Shown: piece by piece, positions 1-7,863 of the stretch | How the letters are laid out: each line of letters starts with the position of its first letter | How positions within the stretch are numbered: the stretch's first letter is position 1 | Assembly (NCBI GenBank): GCA_903970405.1 | Contig: CAJCIT010000275.1 | Location: 1 to 37,814 of the forward strand | Reading direction: 5' to 3' | Length of the DNA stretch: 37,814 nucleotides | From: Acidobacteriaceae bacterium | Lineage (GTDB): Bacteria > Acidobacteriota > Terriglobia > Bryobacterales > Bryobacteraceae | Made by a program: the position numbers and the translations under genes | The notes under the pieces: model-generated | What the model was told of the DNA's origin: nothing | Seen by the model: the letters and a program-made list of their open reading frames with translations, nothing else | The model's database searches: none

Positions 1-135
1 AATAACACCGGCGATGTCTGGATCGTCGCCAAATACCAGGACAAGGACATGGCGTCTCCGCTGGTGGCGAAAAGTTATCTGGCGGTGACCGTGCCCATTT
101 ATATGAAGTGGGATGAACCGGAGGTTGCTCAATGA
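1..135 (+). CDS. qhpA: Quinohemoprotein amine dehydrogenase alpha subunit, C-terminal end (partial)
   Basis: Only the last 44 codons lie in the window; the reading frame is open from base 1 to a TGA at 133-135. The fragment is beta-rich (for example SYLAVTVPIYMKW) and ends with WDEPEVAQ, as expected for the last beta domain of the diheme alpha subunit. Taken alone it could not be identified. The call rests on position: its stop overlaps the start of qhpD by ATGA, and qhpD-qhpC-qhpB follow, which is the gene order known for the quinohemoprotein amine dehydrogenase operon. The full subunit would carry two c-type hemes and pass electrons from the quinone cofactor in the periplasm; those heme motifs would lie upstream of the window. 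Confidence 0.7.
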   Translation, partial: NNTGDVWIVAKYQDKDMASPLVAKSYLAVTVPIYMKWDEPEVAQ

Positions 136-1577
136 GCGCCGTTGCTTCTCCTCTCGCCTACAAAGCCGGCGAATATCATCCCTTCCGAGCCGGCGAGAAT
201 GAGTTCATTTACCTGGTTCCCACGGGCGGCATCTTTGAGATGACTCCGGCGGCGGCGATGGCTCTGAAGCATGTGCAGAACCGCTCCCGCACTGCCGATG
301 AAATGGCCCGGGAACTCGCGGCCGCTGGTTTTCCCCAAGCCCTGATCGACGAGGTATTGGCGGATCTGATCGATAGCCGGTTGTTGGTTTCGCCCGATCG
401 GCAGCCGAGTTTCCATCAGCCGCTCCCCGCCAATTTCCCCTTGCAATCGATGGTGCTGAATCTCACCAATCAGTGCAATCTCTCCTGCAAATACTGCTAC
501 GAATACGGCGAGGACAAGCTGGCGACGCCCGAGGGTAAACCCAAGTTCATGGCCTGGGAAACGGCGCGCGATTCGGTGGACTACTTCTTCCGGGATTCAG
601 GCGGGCGCGAATCGTTGCATATCACCTTCTTCGGCGGCGAAACGCTGATGAACTTCCCGCTGCTGAAGAAAATCGTCGATTACGCAATTGGCAAGGCTGT
701 ATCGGAGGGGCGGTTCATCGACTTCAGCCTGACCACCAATGCTACGCTCCTGACTCCCGCCATCATTGACTTCCTCGCCGAGAATAGGATCGGCGTAACG
801 GTTTCGATCGACGGGCCGCCCGAGATGAATAAGCTGCGCGTCTTCGCGAATGGCCGCCCAAGTTACGACATCATCGCGCCGAAAATCAAGATGCTGCTGG
901 AGCGCCACAAGACGCGTCCCGTAGCCGCGCGCGTGACGCTTACCGCCGAGGTTACAGACTGCATCGGCATCTTCCGCCATCTGACCGAGGATATCGGCTT
1001 CAACGAAATCGGTTTTGCCCCGGTTACCAGCGCTCCCAATCGCCTCCACTCCGTCGGCGCGACAAAGATGGATCGTATCCTCGATCAGTTCTGTCAGTTA
1101 GCCGATGAGTACCTTGCCTACGCGATAGATAACCGTCCGCATGCTTTCTCAAACGTCAGCGAAACCGTCGCCGAGCTTCATCAAGGCGTCAATAAATCAC
1201 ATCCCTGCGGCGCGGGTCTCGGTCTGGTGGGCGTGGGGCCCTCAGGCGATATTTCGCCCTGCCACCGCTTCGTCGATTCCGATACGCACAAGCTTGGCCA
1301 TGTCTCGACGGGCATCGATCGCGCCCTCCAGGCTGACTTTCTCAGCCGCGGCCACATTCAGGCCAAGTACGATTGCCACACCTGCTGGGCGCGCCCTCTC
1401 TGCGCCGGCGGTTGCCACCACGAAGCCTTCGTTCGCTACGGCGACACCGGCCACCCGAACTTGCATTACTGTGACTGGATTCGGGCATGGACGAACAAGT
1501 GCCTGGAAGTCTACGGCTCCATTTCAGTGAAGAATCCCTCATTCCTTCAGCACTTCGACAGGAGAAAAGAGCAATGA
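132..1577 (+). CDS. qhpD: Radical SAM/SPASM maturase of amine dehydrogenase gamma subunit (QhpD)
   Basis: This 481-residue radical SAM enzyme is expected to form the intrapeptidyl Cys-to-Asp/Glu thioether bridges in QhpC in the cytoplasm. Residues about 25-85 look like a PqqD-type peptide-recognition domain. The SAM-binding cluster motif CNLSCKYC is at C115, C119 and C122, followed by the FFGGE motif near 166-170. A C-terminal SPASM region has cysteines at 359, 377, 415, 418, 424, 428 and 447, enough for two auxiliary Fe-S clusters. The start overlaps the qhpA stop (ATGA) and the stop overlaps the qhpC start (ATGA), so translation is probably coupled. The substrate assignment is strong because its target peptide gene is immediately downstream and has all bridge residues. 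Confidence 0.93.
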   Translation: MSAVASPLAYKAGEYHPFRAGENEFIYLVPTGGIFEMTPAAAMALKHVQNRSRTADEMARELAAAGFPQALIDEVLADLIDSRLLVSPDRQPSFHQPLPANFPLQSMVLNLTNQCNLSCKYCYEYGEDKLATPEGKPKFMAWETARDSVDYFFRDSGGRESLHITFFGGETLMNFPLLKKIVDYAIGKAVSEGRFIDFSLTTNATLLTPAIIDFLAENRIGVTVSIDGPPEMNKLRVFANGRPSYDIIAPKIKMLLERHKTRPVAARVTLTAEVTDCIGIFRHLTEDIGFNEIGFAPVTSAPNRLHSVGATKMDRILDQFCQLADEYLAYAIDNRPHAFSNVSETVAELHQGVNKSHPCGAGLGLVGVGPSGDISPCHRFVDSDTHKLGHVSTGIDRALQADFLSRGHIQAKYDCHTCWARPLCAGGCHHEAFVRYGDTGHPNLHYCDWIRAWTNKCLEVYGSISVKNPSFLQHFDRRKEQ

Positions 1578-1918
1578 AGCACCTGCGGGCAGTCAATCTC
1601 AAAGCACACCGCGTAGACGAACAGGTGGCCACCCAGCGCCGGGACGTCATTGGACTCCAGCAGGGTCCGGCGCATCCCCCAGCCGTGCCTCACTACCCGG
1701 TAGGCTGCGCCCTGGTCTTTTCGCCGGGCTGGGAAGTTGATTCTTCCGGTGGCACGGCAGGGCTATGCCAGCCGGCCGAGCGCGATCTGTTCGATTGCTA
1801 CGCCACTTGTTACTGGCCCGCCCAAGTGCCCGATCACCTCAATAATTATCCGGACTGGACCAAGAAGTGCGCCGCCGCCACCAAAGACTGGCGGAATATC
1901 GATTTGGTTTTCCCATAG
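1574..1918 (+). CDS. qhpC: Quinohemoprotein amine dehydrogenase gamma subunit precursor (carries CTQ cofactor)
   Basis: This 114-residue peptide is the catalytic small subunit. In precursor numbering the bridge pairs are C45-E54, C65-D71 and C79-D87, and the cysteine tryptophylquinone pair is C75-W81. The spacings match the known mature gamma subunit (C7-E16, C27-D33, C41-D49, C37-W43) exactly, with D71 equivalent to the catalytic Asp33. The first about 38 residues (MKHLRAVNLKAHRVDEQ...) form the leader recognised by QhpD and removed by QhpE. There is no Sec signal, so export needs QhpF. One additional cysteine, C99, has no partner in the classical scheme. The ATG at 1574 overlaps the qhpD stop; a longer in-frame start at 1487 lies inside qhpD and is unlikely. 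Confidence 0.95.
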   Translation: MKHLRAVNLKAHRVDEQVATQRRDVIGLQQGPAHPPAVPHYPVGCALVFSPGWEVDSSGGTAGLCQPAERDLFDCYATCYWPAQVPDHLNNYPDWTKKCAAATKDWRNIDLVFP

Positions 1919-1939
1919 AGCGCCCACATAGGGATCGAA

Positions 1940-3052
1940 ATGACAAAGAAACTCGCGCTGCTCATCGCCGCCATCGCTACGCTTCTGCCGGCAAAGACGC
2001 TGCTTTATATCGGCACCTGGCCCCACGATATCGTCGTTCTCGACGAGAGCACATATCAGATAGTCAAGCGTATCGAAATGAAGACCGACGTTCCCCGGAA
2101 CGTCATTCTTTCGCCGGACAAGTCGAAGCTCATTGTTACGACGATCAAAGATACCGGCATCGAAACCATCGATCTGGCTAAAGGGGAGGTCATCGACTCC
2201 TTCATTCTCGGCGGCGGAAACACCCGCGTGACGCTTGCCGGCATCGCCATCGACCCTACCGGAACCTTGCTCTATACCAACATCACCAGATCGAAGAAGC
2301 TCATTGACCGTTGGGAGATTGGCCTGCCTACTTTGGCCATCGTCGACCTCAAGCAGCACAAGATCGTCAAGCAAGTGGAGGTGCCGGCCACCGAACGCGC
2401 CCAGGCCAGCAACTTCTATCGGGGCGGCAACTACCGTGTCTCGCCGGACGGCAAATTTCTCTATCAGTTCGGCAACGCCATCAATATCTACGACACGTCC
2501 ACCCTCAAGAAGGTTCAGACCATCGAGCTCTCAAAGCCTCAATTCCCCGGCATGGAGAACGTCACCTTCTCTCCCGAAATCGATCCCAACGACAACCCCA
2601 ATACCGTCACCGGCATCTTTAACACTGAAGACCCCGAAGTCCACCGTCAGGTCTTCGGCATCGCCACATTTCATCTCAACGAACGCAAATTCGATTTCAG
2701 CCCTATCGGTCCTTCCGTGCAAAGCGTATCGAATATTCGCTACACTCCCGATCACAAAAAGGCGTATGCGGTTTCGATCGCCGGCACGCATGGCGATCGT
2801 CACTGCGAGTTCTGGGGCATCGACGTCGCCGCGGGCAAACTCACCCAGCGCGAAGAGTTCCCGTGCCGCCCGCGTTTCTCTTTTTCCTCTTCTTCTTCCG
2901 GCGGCGATCTCTACATTTACTCGGCCGGTTTTGAGGTGGATGTGTACGATGCGGCAACTATGAAGTTCAAGAAGTCACTCAGTCTCGACGCGGACATCAC
3001 CACTCCGATGGTCGCCGTCACCTCCGGCAGCCAGGCGGACGCAGCGCGCTGA
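1940..3052 (+). CDS. qhpB: Quinohemoprotein amine dehydrogenase beta subunit
   Basis: This 370-residue protein is the beta-propeller subunit of the periplasmic amine dehydrogenase. It starts with a Sec-type signal (MTKKLALLIAAIATLLPA). The rest consists of repeated propeller blades recognisable by segments such as VILSPDKSKLIVTT, IAIDPTGTLLYT and YRVSPDGKFLYQF, each followed by a short DxxT or DLxxG turn. In the family this subunit covers the gamma subunit and helps form the substrate pocket over the quinone cofactor. It begins 21 bp after qhpC. A YVTN-type propeller of other function would look similar, so the name depends on the operon. Confidence 0.9.
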   Translation: MTKKLALLIAAIATLLPAKTLLYIGTWPHDIVVLDESTYQIVKRIEMKTDVPRNVILSPDKSKLIVTTIKDTGIETIDLAKGEVIDSFILGGGNTRVTLAGIAIDPTGTLLYTNITRSKKLIDRWEIGLPTLAIVDLKQHKIVKQVEVPATERAQASNFYRGGNYRVSPDGKFLYQFGNAINIYDTSTLKKVQTIELSKPQFPGMENVTFSPEIDPNDNPNTVTGIFNTEDPEVHRQVFGIATFHLNERKFDFSPIGPSVQSVSNIRYTPDHKKAYAVSIAGTHGDRHCEFWGIDVAAGKLTQREEFPCRPRFSFSSSSSGGDLYIYSAGFEVDVYDAATMKFKKSLSLDADITTPMVAVTSGSQADAAR

Positions 3053-3074
3053 TTGTTCTTATTGAGTCTCGGCC

Positions 3075-3743
3075 GTGACCCGTCACTTGCCGCCATCGAA
3101 CGTAATGCAGCCTCGCCGCATCGCCATCCTGGACAGTGGAGTAAACCCTAACCATCCACACGCCGGTAATATCGTGGGCGGAGTGGAGGTCCGTCCGGAG
3201 GGTCTCTTCGATAACACGATTGACCTATTGGGCCACGGCACCGCTGTGGCTGGCGCCATTCACGAAAAGGCGCCTGCCGCTGAAATCTTTGTGGTTCGCA
3301 TCTTTCATCGCGCTCTGTCCGCCACCATTTTGCAACTGGCGGCAGGCTTGGAATGGGCGCTCAATCAGCGCGTGGATTTCATCAATTTGAGCCTTGGCAC
3401 CGTCAACGGGGGCCATCGCGAACGCCTTGAACCGATGGTTGAGCGCGCCTCGTTGCAAGGTTGCCGCATTGTCAGCGCCCGTCACATTGGCGGCGTGCCC
3501 GCTTACCCTGGGTGCATGCCTACCGTGCTCGGCGTCGAAGCCGATCCTCACATCGCTCGCGACATGGTGCTCTTCCGTGACGACATCGCTATCGCCTCGC
3601 CCTATCCGCGTCCCATCCCGGGCGTCCCGCCGGAGCGAAACCTATCCGGTATCAGTTTTGCCGTCGCAAACGTCACCGGCTATCTGGCGGCTTGCGTCTT
3701 GTCTGAGCCCGCAAGGCCTCAATTTGCCGGACCCCGGCCGTGA
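3075..3743 (+). CDS. qhpE: Subtilisin-like serine protease for QhpC leader removal (QhpE)
   Basis: This 222-residue protein is a compact S8-family protease. The catalytic triad is visible as D20 (IAILDSGV), H54 (GHGTAVAG) and S194 (SGISFAVA). It has neither signal peptide nor propeptide, as expected for an enzyme that trims the cross-linked QhpC leader inside the cell before export. The start is GTG at 3075; an ATG at 3105 is an alternative. Where ordinary subtilisins have the oxyanion-hole GN motif, this protein reads SARHIGGVPAYPG, with no asparagine. The stop overlaps the qhpF start (GTGA), which ties it to the exporter. The protease class is certain and the substrate is inferred from the operon. 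Confidence 0.9.
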   Translation: MTRHLPPSNVMQPRRIAILDSGVNPNHPHAGNIVGGVEVRPEGLFDNTIDLLGHGTAVAGAIHEKAPAAEIFVVRIFHRALSATILQLAAGLEWALNQRVDFINLSLGTVNGGHRERLEPMVERASLQGCRIVSARHIGGVPAYPGCMPTVLGVEADPHIARDMVLFRDDIAIASPYPRPIPGVPPERNLSGISFAVANVTGYLAACVLSEPARPQFAGPRP

Positions 3744-5497
3744 CCGCCCGCGCCGTCCTGGGCCAGTACCGCCGCTGCCTCCCCTTTCTGCGTCCGTATC
3801 GCGCGCGGATGGCCGGCATCGTCGCTATCAATCTGTTGGCCACTTTATTTGGGCTTTGCCAGCCGTACCTGTCGAAGTTTCTGATCGATTCCGCCCTCCT
3901 CCGGCGGGACGCGCGGATGCTGTGGTGGGCGGCCGGCTTCCTCTTCGCCGCCGCCGTGCTTGGCTTTGCCTTTAGCATTGCCTCCAGCTTTTGGTATGTC
4001 CGCGTCTCGGCCCAGGCGCTCTTCGATATGCGCCTGGCCGTCTACACCCATCTTCAGCGTCTCTCGCCGCGTTACTTTGCGCGGCACAAACTCGGCGACA
4101 TCGTATCGCGAGTTAACAACGACATCGGCGAAGTCCAGCGCATTCTCACTGACACCATCCTCTCCATCGCCTCGAATCTGCTCTTCCTGGTTGGCAGCAT
4201 CGCGGCCATGCTGCTTCTGAGTCCGCGCCTCTTTATCGTGGGAACCCTGCTGGTGCCGCTCAGCCTGTTCGCCATGCGCCACTTCCAGCACCGGCTGGCC
4301 GCCCATGTGAAGCTTCTGCGCGAGCGCAGTTCAGAAATCGGCAGCTTCCTCATTGAGACCATCCTGGGCATCCGCCTGGTGGTCTCATCCGGCACGGAGG
4401 CTCAAGAGATCGGGCGCTTCCGGCGTCTCAACAGCGGCTTTGTGGACGCCCTGCTCAATATGCAGCTCACCTCATTCCTCGCCGGCGCGCTGCCCGGAAC
4501 TATTCTGGTCGCCGCCAGCGCCATTGTATTTCTGTATGGCGGCCGCATGGTGATTGCTCAAACACTCACGGTGGGCTCGCTGGTCGCCTTCATGGCATAC
4601 CACGCCCGTTTGCTCTCGCCTGTGCAGATCATGATGGGCGCGTGGTCCAGTATCCTCACCGGCGCCGTTTCGCTGCAGCGCGTCTACGAAGTCCTCGACG
4701 CGCCTATCGAAGTACAGGATGCTCCTCACGCAAGGGGTCTTGTCGCGTCCAGGGGAGAGGTCGTTTTCCGCGACGTTCAATTCCGCCACTTGCCGGAGAC
4801 GCCTCTTCTCGAAGCCGCTTCCTTCCGGATTCCGCCCGGCTCTGTCTGCGCCATCGTCGGCTCCAGCGGGGCGGGAAAGTCCACCATTGTCGATCTTCTG
4901 CTCCGCTTTTACGATCCGCAAGGCGGCGCGATTGAAATCGATGGCGTCGATATCCGTACCGTATCGCTCGCTTCTCTTCGTGAGCAAGTCGCGCTGGTGG
5001 ATCAGACACCCATGCTGTTTGCGGCGTCCATTGCCGAGAACATTCGCTACGGCCGCCCCGGCGCGACACAGTTGGAAGTTGAAGCCGCAGCGCGCGAAGC
5101 CGCTATTCACACCTTCATCGCCGGTTTGCCGCGCGGCTACGAGACCGTCATTTCAGAAAGAGGAACCACGCTTTCAGCAGGACAGCGCCAGCGCATTGCC
5201 ATCGCCCGCGCGCTGTTGCGCAAGCCGCGGGTTCTTGTACTGGATGAGCCCACGGCGGCGCTGGATCCTCAGGCCGAACACGAAATCGCGGAAACGCTCT
5301 CCCAAGCCCTGCACCGGCAGGCCACCACGTCGATTGTGGTTACGCACCGCCGCTCTCTTGTTGAGCGCGCCGACTGGGTCCTTGTTCTGGAAAACGGAGG
5401 GGTGGTTGAATCCGGCGTTCCAGCCAGTCTCCTGTCAGCCGGCGCCAGACTGAGCCAGCACTTCACGGGAATGCGCCTGGGAACGCCAATCTCCTGA
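3740..5497 (+). CDS. qhpF: ABC transporter, fused permease-ATPase, exporter of processed gamma subunit (QhpF)
   Basis: This 585-residue half-transporter has an N-terminal six-helix membrane domain (about 20-310) and a C-terminal nucleotide-binding domain. Walker A is GSSGAGKS at 374-381, the signature is LSAGQ at 478-482 (alanine for the usual glycine), and Walker B with LDEPTAALD begins at 498. As a homodimer it would move the cross-linked, leaderless gamma subunit to the periplasm, a job reported for QhpF. The GTG start overlaps qhpE. The last seven residues (RLGTPIS) and the stop codon are encoded by a copy of a dispersed repeat (5473-5496), so the original C-terminus may have been replaced. 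Without the operon it would be called a generic lipid or peptide ABC exporter. Confidence 0.88.
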   Translation: MTARAVLGQYRRCLPFLRPYRARMAGIVAINLLATLFGLCQPYLSKFLIDSALLRRDARMLWWAAGFLFAAAVLGFAFSIASSFWYVRVSAQALFDMRLAVYTHLQRLSPRYFARHKLGDIVSRVNNDIGEVQRILTDTILSIASNLLFLVGSIAAMLLLSPRLFIVGTLLVPLSLFAMRHFQHRLAAHVKLLRERSSEIGSFLIETILGIRLVVSSGTEAQEIGRFRRLNSGFVDALLNMQLTSFLAGALPGTILVAASAIVFLYGGRMVIAQTLTVGSLVAFMAYHARLLSPVQIMMGAWSSILTGAVSLQRVYEVLDAPIEVQDAPHARGLVASRGEVVFRDVQFRHLPETPLLEAASFRIPPGSVCAIVGSSGAGKSTIVDLLLRFYDPQGGAIEIDGVDIRTVSLASLREQVALVDQTPMLFAASIAENIRYGRPGATQLEVEAAAREAAIHTFIAGLPRGYETVISERGTTLSAGQRQRIAIARALLRKPRVLVLDEPTAALDPQAEHEIAETLSQALHRQATTSIVVTHRRSLVERADWVLVLENGGVVESGVPASLLSAGARLSQHFTGMRLGTPIS

Positions 5498-5543
5498 GTT
5501 AAGCGCCCGCAAGCGCCTGGGAACGCCAATCTCCTGGTTGGCG
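5473..5543 (+). repeat. Two tandem copies of a dispersed palindromic repeat
   Basis: A perfect 24-bp direct repeat beginning GCGCCTGGGAACGCCAATCT is present at 5473-5496 and 5513-5536. The second copy continues into a hairpin, CGCCAATC-TCCT-GGTTGGCG (5524-5543). Related copies lie at 11033-11062 and 24061-24084. The first copy forms the 3' end of qhpF. The hairpin may also act as a weak terminator for the qhp operon. Confidence 0.85.
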
Positions 5544-5596
5544 TCCCTTCGCCGCCCTCCCCATCGGCCTTCCGATTTAAGATGGAACGAACCCCT

Positions 5597-5956
5597 ATGT
5601 CTTACAACCCGGCCCCTCTCACCTCGTCGCCGCTCACTCTGGAGGCGCTGCCGCAACCCGACGGCTCAGTCATCGTCAAGTGTGGCGGCAGGCTTGTCTC
5701 GGGCGTCACCGATGAGCTGCACTATGAGGTCAAGCGCTGGTTCCCGAAAACCAAGCGCGTCATTCTCGATCTCACCGATCTCGGTCAGCTTGACAGTTCG
5801 GGTCTAGGCGCCATCGCCGCTCTGTACATCTCGGCCAAGTCGGCGGGTGTGCGGCTGGAGTTGATCAATCTCAGCAAACGCGTCCGCGAACTCTTCAGCG
5901 TCACGAATCTAATCACGCTGTTTGAGCCGTACGGCCAACACAACATCCGGATGTAG
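5597..5956 (+). CDS. STAS-domain anti-sigma-factor antagonist-like protein
   Basis: The 119-residue protein is a stand-alone STAS domain. The central motif VILDLTDLGQLDSSGLGAI contains the serine pair that is phosphorylated in SpoIIAA-type antagonists. Such proteins bind anti-sigma kinases and release a sigma factor when dephosphorylated. No partner kinase is adjacent. I favour the ATG at 5597 because the in-frame ATG at 5582 sits directly behind an AT-rich stretch (GATTTAAG) that may be the -10 element. The gene converges with the response regulator, with only 5 bp between the two stop codons. Confidence 0.8.
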   Translation: MSYNPAPLTSSPLTLEALPQPDGSVIVKCGGRLVSGVTDELHYEVKRWFPKTKRVILDLTDLGQLDSSGLGAIAALYISAKSAGVRLELINLSKRVRELFSVTNLITLFEPYGQHNIRM

Positions 5957-5961
5957 TGAGT

Positions 5962-6603
5962 TCATTCCACCAGTCCGCGCTTCATGGCGAACCTGACCAG
6001 TTCGCCGGCCGAGTGCAAGTTTAACTTCTCCATCACCCGGCCGCGGTGCGAGTCCACCGTGTACACGCTCAGGTTCAGCCGCGTGGCGATCTCTTTGTTC
6101 GTCTTCCCCTCCGCGATCAACTGCAATACTTCGCGCTCGCGGGTTGACAGCAGATCCAGCGGGTCCGTCACGTTCTCGCGATAATCGCTCAAGAGCGCGC
6201 CGGAAATGGCGGGGCTGATGTAACCGTCGCCGCGCGCCACCGCCTGAATCGCGCTCACCAGTTCGGTATCGATGGCGTCCTTGAGAATGTAGCCCCGCGC
6301 CCCCGCCTTAAGAATCTCCCGCACATAAACCGCTTCTTTGTGCATGCTCAGCACCAGCACTTTCGTGCGCGGAGAGATCTCATGCAGCCGCCGCGTGGCC
6401 TCAATGCCATTCAATTCCGGCATCGCCACGTCCATCAGAATCACGTCCGGCTTCAGCTTCGCCGCCAGATCCAGAACCTGCCGCCCGTTCTCTGCTTCGC
6501 CCACCACCTGCAGATCCGGCCGCGACGAAAGAATCAGCTTCAATCCCTGCCGCACTATTGTGTGGTCGTCGGCCAACAGAACCTTGATTACGGTATCGGA
6601 CAC
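5962..6603 (-). CDS. NarL/FixJ-family response regulator
   Basis: This 213-residue protein has a receiver domain with acidic pair D12-D13, phosphoacceptor D58 (VILMDVAMPE) and conserved K108, followed by a LuxR-type helix-turn-helix starting near residue 151 (LSTREREVLQLIAEGKTNKEIA). It would be phosphorylated by the histidine kinase encoded directly upstream, whose 3' end overlaps this gene by 16 bp, and then bind DNA. Target genes are unknown; the nearby STAS gene and the small exported protein beyond the kinase gene are candidates by position only. Confidence 0.92.
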   Translation of the reverse strand: MSDTVIKVLLADDHTIVRQGLKLILSSRPDLQVVGEAENGRQVLDLAAKLKPDVILMDVAMPELNGIEATRRLHEISPRTKVLVLSMHKEAVYVREILKAGARGYILKDAIDTELVSAIQAVARGDGYISPAISGALLSDYRENVTDPLDLLSTREREVLQLIAEGKTNKEIATRLNLSVYTVDSHRGRVMEKLNLHSAGELVRFAMKRGLVE

Positions 6604-7700
6604 GTCACCTCAATCTTCACACCCTGTCCCGGCACGCTCTCGAAGTGAAATCTGCCATTCGCGCCGCGGGCCCGCGTCTCCATGCCCACCAGGCCCAGGC
6701 TCAGCGTCCTTTTCACGCCGGGATCGATGCCAGGGCCATTGTCCTGAATCGTCAGTGCCACTTCGTTCTCCCGGCTCGCCAGTCCCACTTGGACGTCTTT
6801 CGCCCCTGAATGCCGCGCCACGTTCGTCAGCGCCTCCTGCGCGATGCGAAACAGATGGGTTTCCGTCGCATCCGGCAGCCGCCGCGCCCCCAGATCCGAA
6901 ACGTAGGTCACAAGAATCTTCGTCCGCTGCGCAAAGTTGTCGGTGAGCCAACGCAGCGCGGCATTCAAACCGAAATCATCCAGAATCGTCGGCCGCAACA
7001 ACTGCGAAAGCTCTCGCACGTTCTTCACCGCATCGTCGGCAATCCGCAGGCAGTCCTCCACTCGCTCCAATTCCACGCCTTCGCGCATGGCCGACAAATT
7101 GGCCTTCAGCGCCGTAAGAGCCTGCCCCAGTTCATCGTGCAATTCATGTGAAAATCGCCGCGCCACCTGCTCCTGGCTCTCCAGCAGTTGCAATTGGACC
7201 TGGCTCAATGCCGTCGCCTGCTCCTCCATCCGGCCGAAGACCCTGGTGGACGCCCGTACCGTATACCCGGCAAACGCCAGCGAGAGCAGTACGCAGGCGC
7301 CGAATAGCCCCACCGTCATCCGCCGCAACCCGTAGCCTTCGCGCTGGATGTTCTCCCGCGCTTCCTCGGCCTGCTCAGACGCCGCGGCTAGCGTGGACTG
7401 CATTTCGGCATGAGATTCCGCCAGTTGCTTCAGGATGTCCTCCTTCTTGAGCAAGTCGGCTCGCCGCACCAACTGCAGCCGGCGCGCATTCAGCAGGTCC
7501 TGCTCCCGTTGAAGCTTCCCAATCACCTCTTCGGCCTGCGTCTGTCCGGTTGCGAAGTTCGTGGCATTTTCATTAATTTGCCGCACTGCGCGCCACGCTA
7601 TCAGCGATGCCGTCAAGAGCAGCAGCACGGACAAGCCGCTGCCGACCAGCAACAGCCGTTTGAACTCTGAATGGGTGAGCGGCTTTTCGCGATCCATCAT
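6588..7700 (-). CDS. Sensor histidine kinase, HisKA_3 type
   Basis: This 370-residue inner-membrane kinase has transmembrane segments at about 17-36 and 129-148 enclosing a helical periplasmic domain of about 90 residues rich in Q, E and A, similar to CHASE3-type or four-helix sensors. The dimerisation and phosphoacceptor motif FSHELHDELGQAL places the reactive histidine at H188. The HATPase domain shows EALTNVARHSGA (N box) and DNGPGID (G box). It is the partner of the response regulator overlapping its 3' end. Two adjacent ATGs are possible starts (7700 and 7697). The signal it senses cannot be read from the sequence. Confidence 0.92.
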   Translation of the reverse strand: MMDREKPLTHSEFKRLLLVGSGLSVLLLLTASLIAWRAVRQINENATNFATGQTQAEEVIGKLQREQDLLNARRLQLVRRADLLKKEDILKQLAESHAEMQSTLAAASEQAEEARENIQREGYGLRRMTVGLFGACVLLSLAFAGYTVRASTRVFGRMEEQATALSQVQLQLLESQEQVARRFSHELHDELGQALTALKANLSAMREGVELERVEDCLRIADDAVKNVRELSQLLRPTILDDFGLNAALRWLTDNFAQRTKILVTYVSDLGARRLPDATETHLFRIAQEALTNVARHSGAKDVQVGLASRENEVALTIQDNGPGIDPGVKRTLSLGLVGMETRARGANGRFHFESVPGQGVKIEVTCPIP

Positions 7701-7730
7701 GACAAGTTTTTCATTAACTTCTACTGTCCG

Positions 7731-7752
7731 TCATCCCCGATCCACGGGATGA
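7731..7752. promoter_or_regulatory. Inverted repeat in the divergent intergenic region
   Basis: TCATCCC, an 8-nt spacer and GGGATGA form a 7-bp perfect inverted repeat between the histidine kinase (leftward) and the small exported protein (rightward). It lies where a regulator, possibly the adjacent response regulator, could bind. This is inference from position only. Confidence 0.35.
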
Positions 7753-7863
7753 TTCGGAACGAATCGAGGCGATGGCGCCGGCGCCGCTTTGACCGCAAAG
7801 TGGAGATGTAGACGGTTGAGCCAGAAACAAGCAAGGCTGACCGATCTTACAAGGAGAAATGAA

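Noticed and set aside
597-1049. Open minus-strand frame of 150 codons inside qhpD
   Set aside because: It is antisense to strongly conserved radical SAM motifs, has no recognisable domain, and its composition reflects GC-rich third-position bias.
2235-2963. 242-codon plus-strand frame inside qhpB
   Set aside because: It is rich in S, P, R and T with no motif and overlaps the propeller gene in another frame; a typical shadow frame.
4719-5453. 244-codon frame inside qhpF
   Set aside because: The true frame carries Walker A, signature and Walker B; this one has none.
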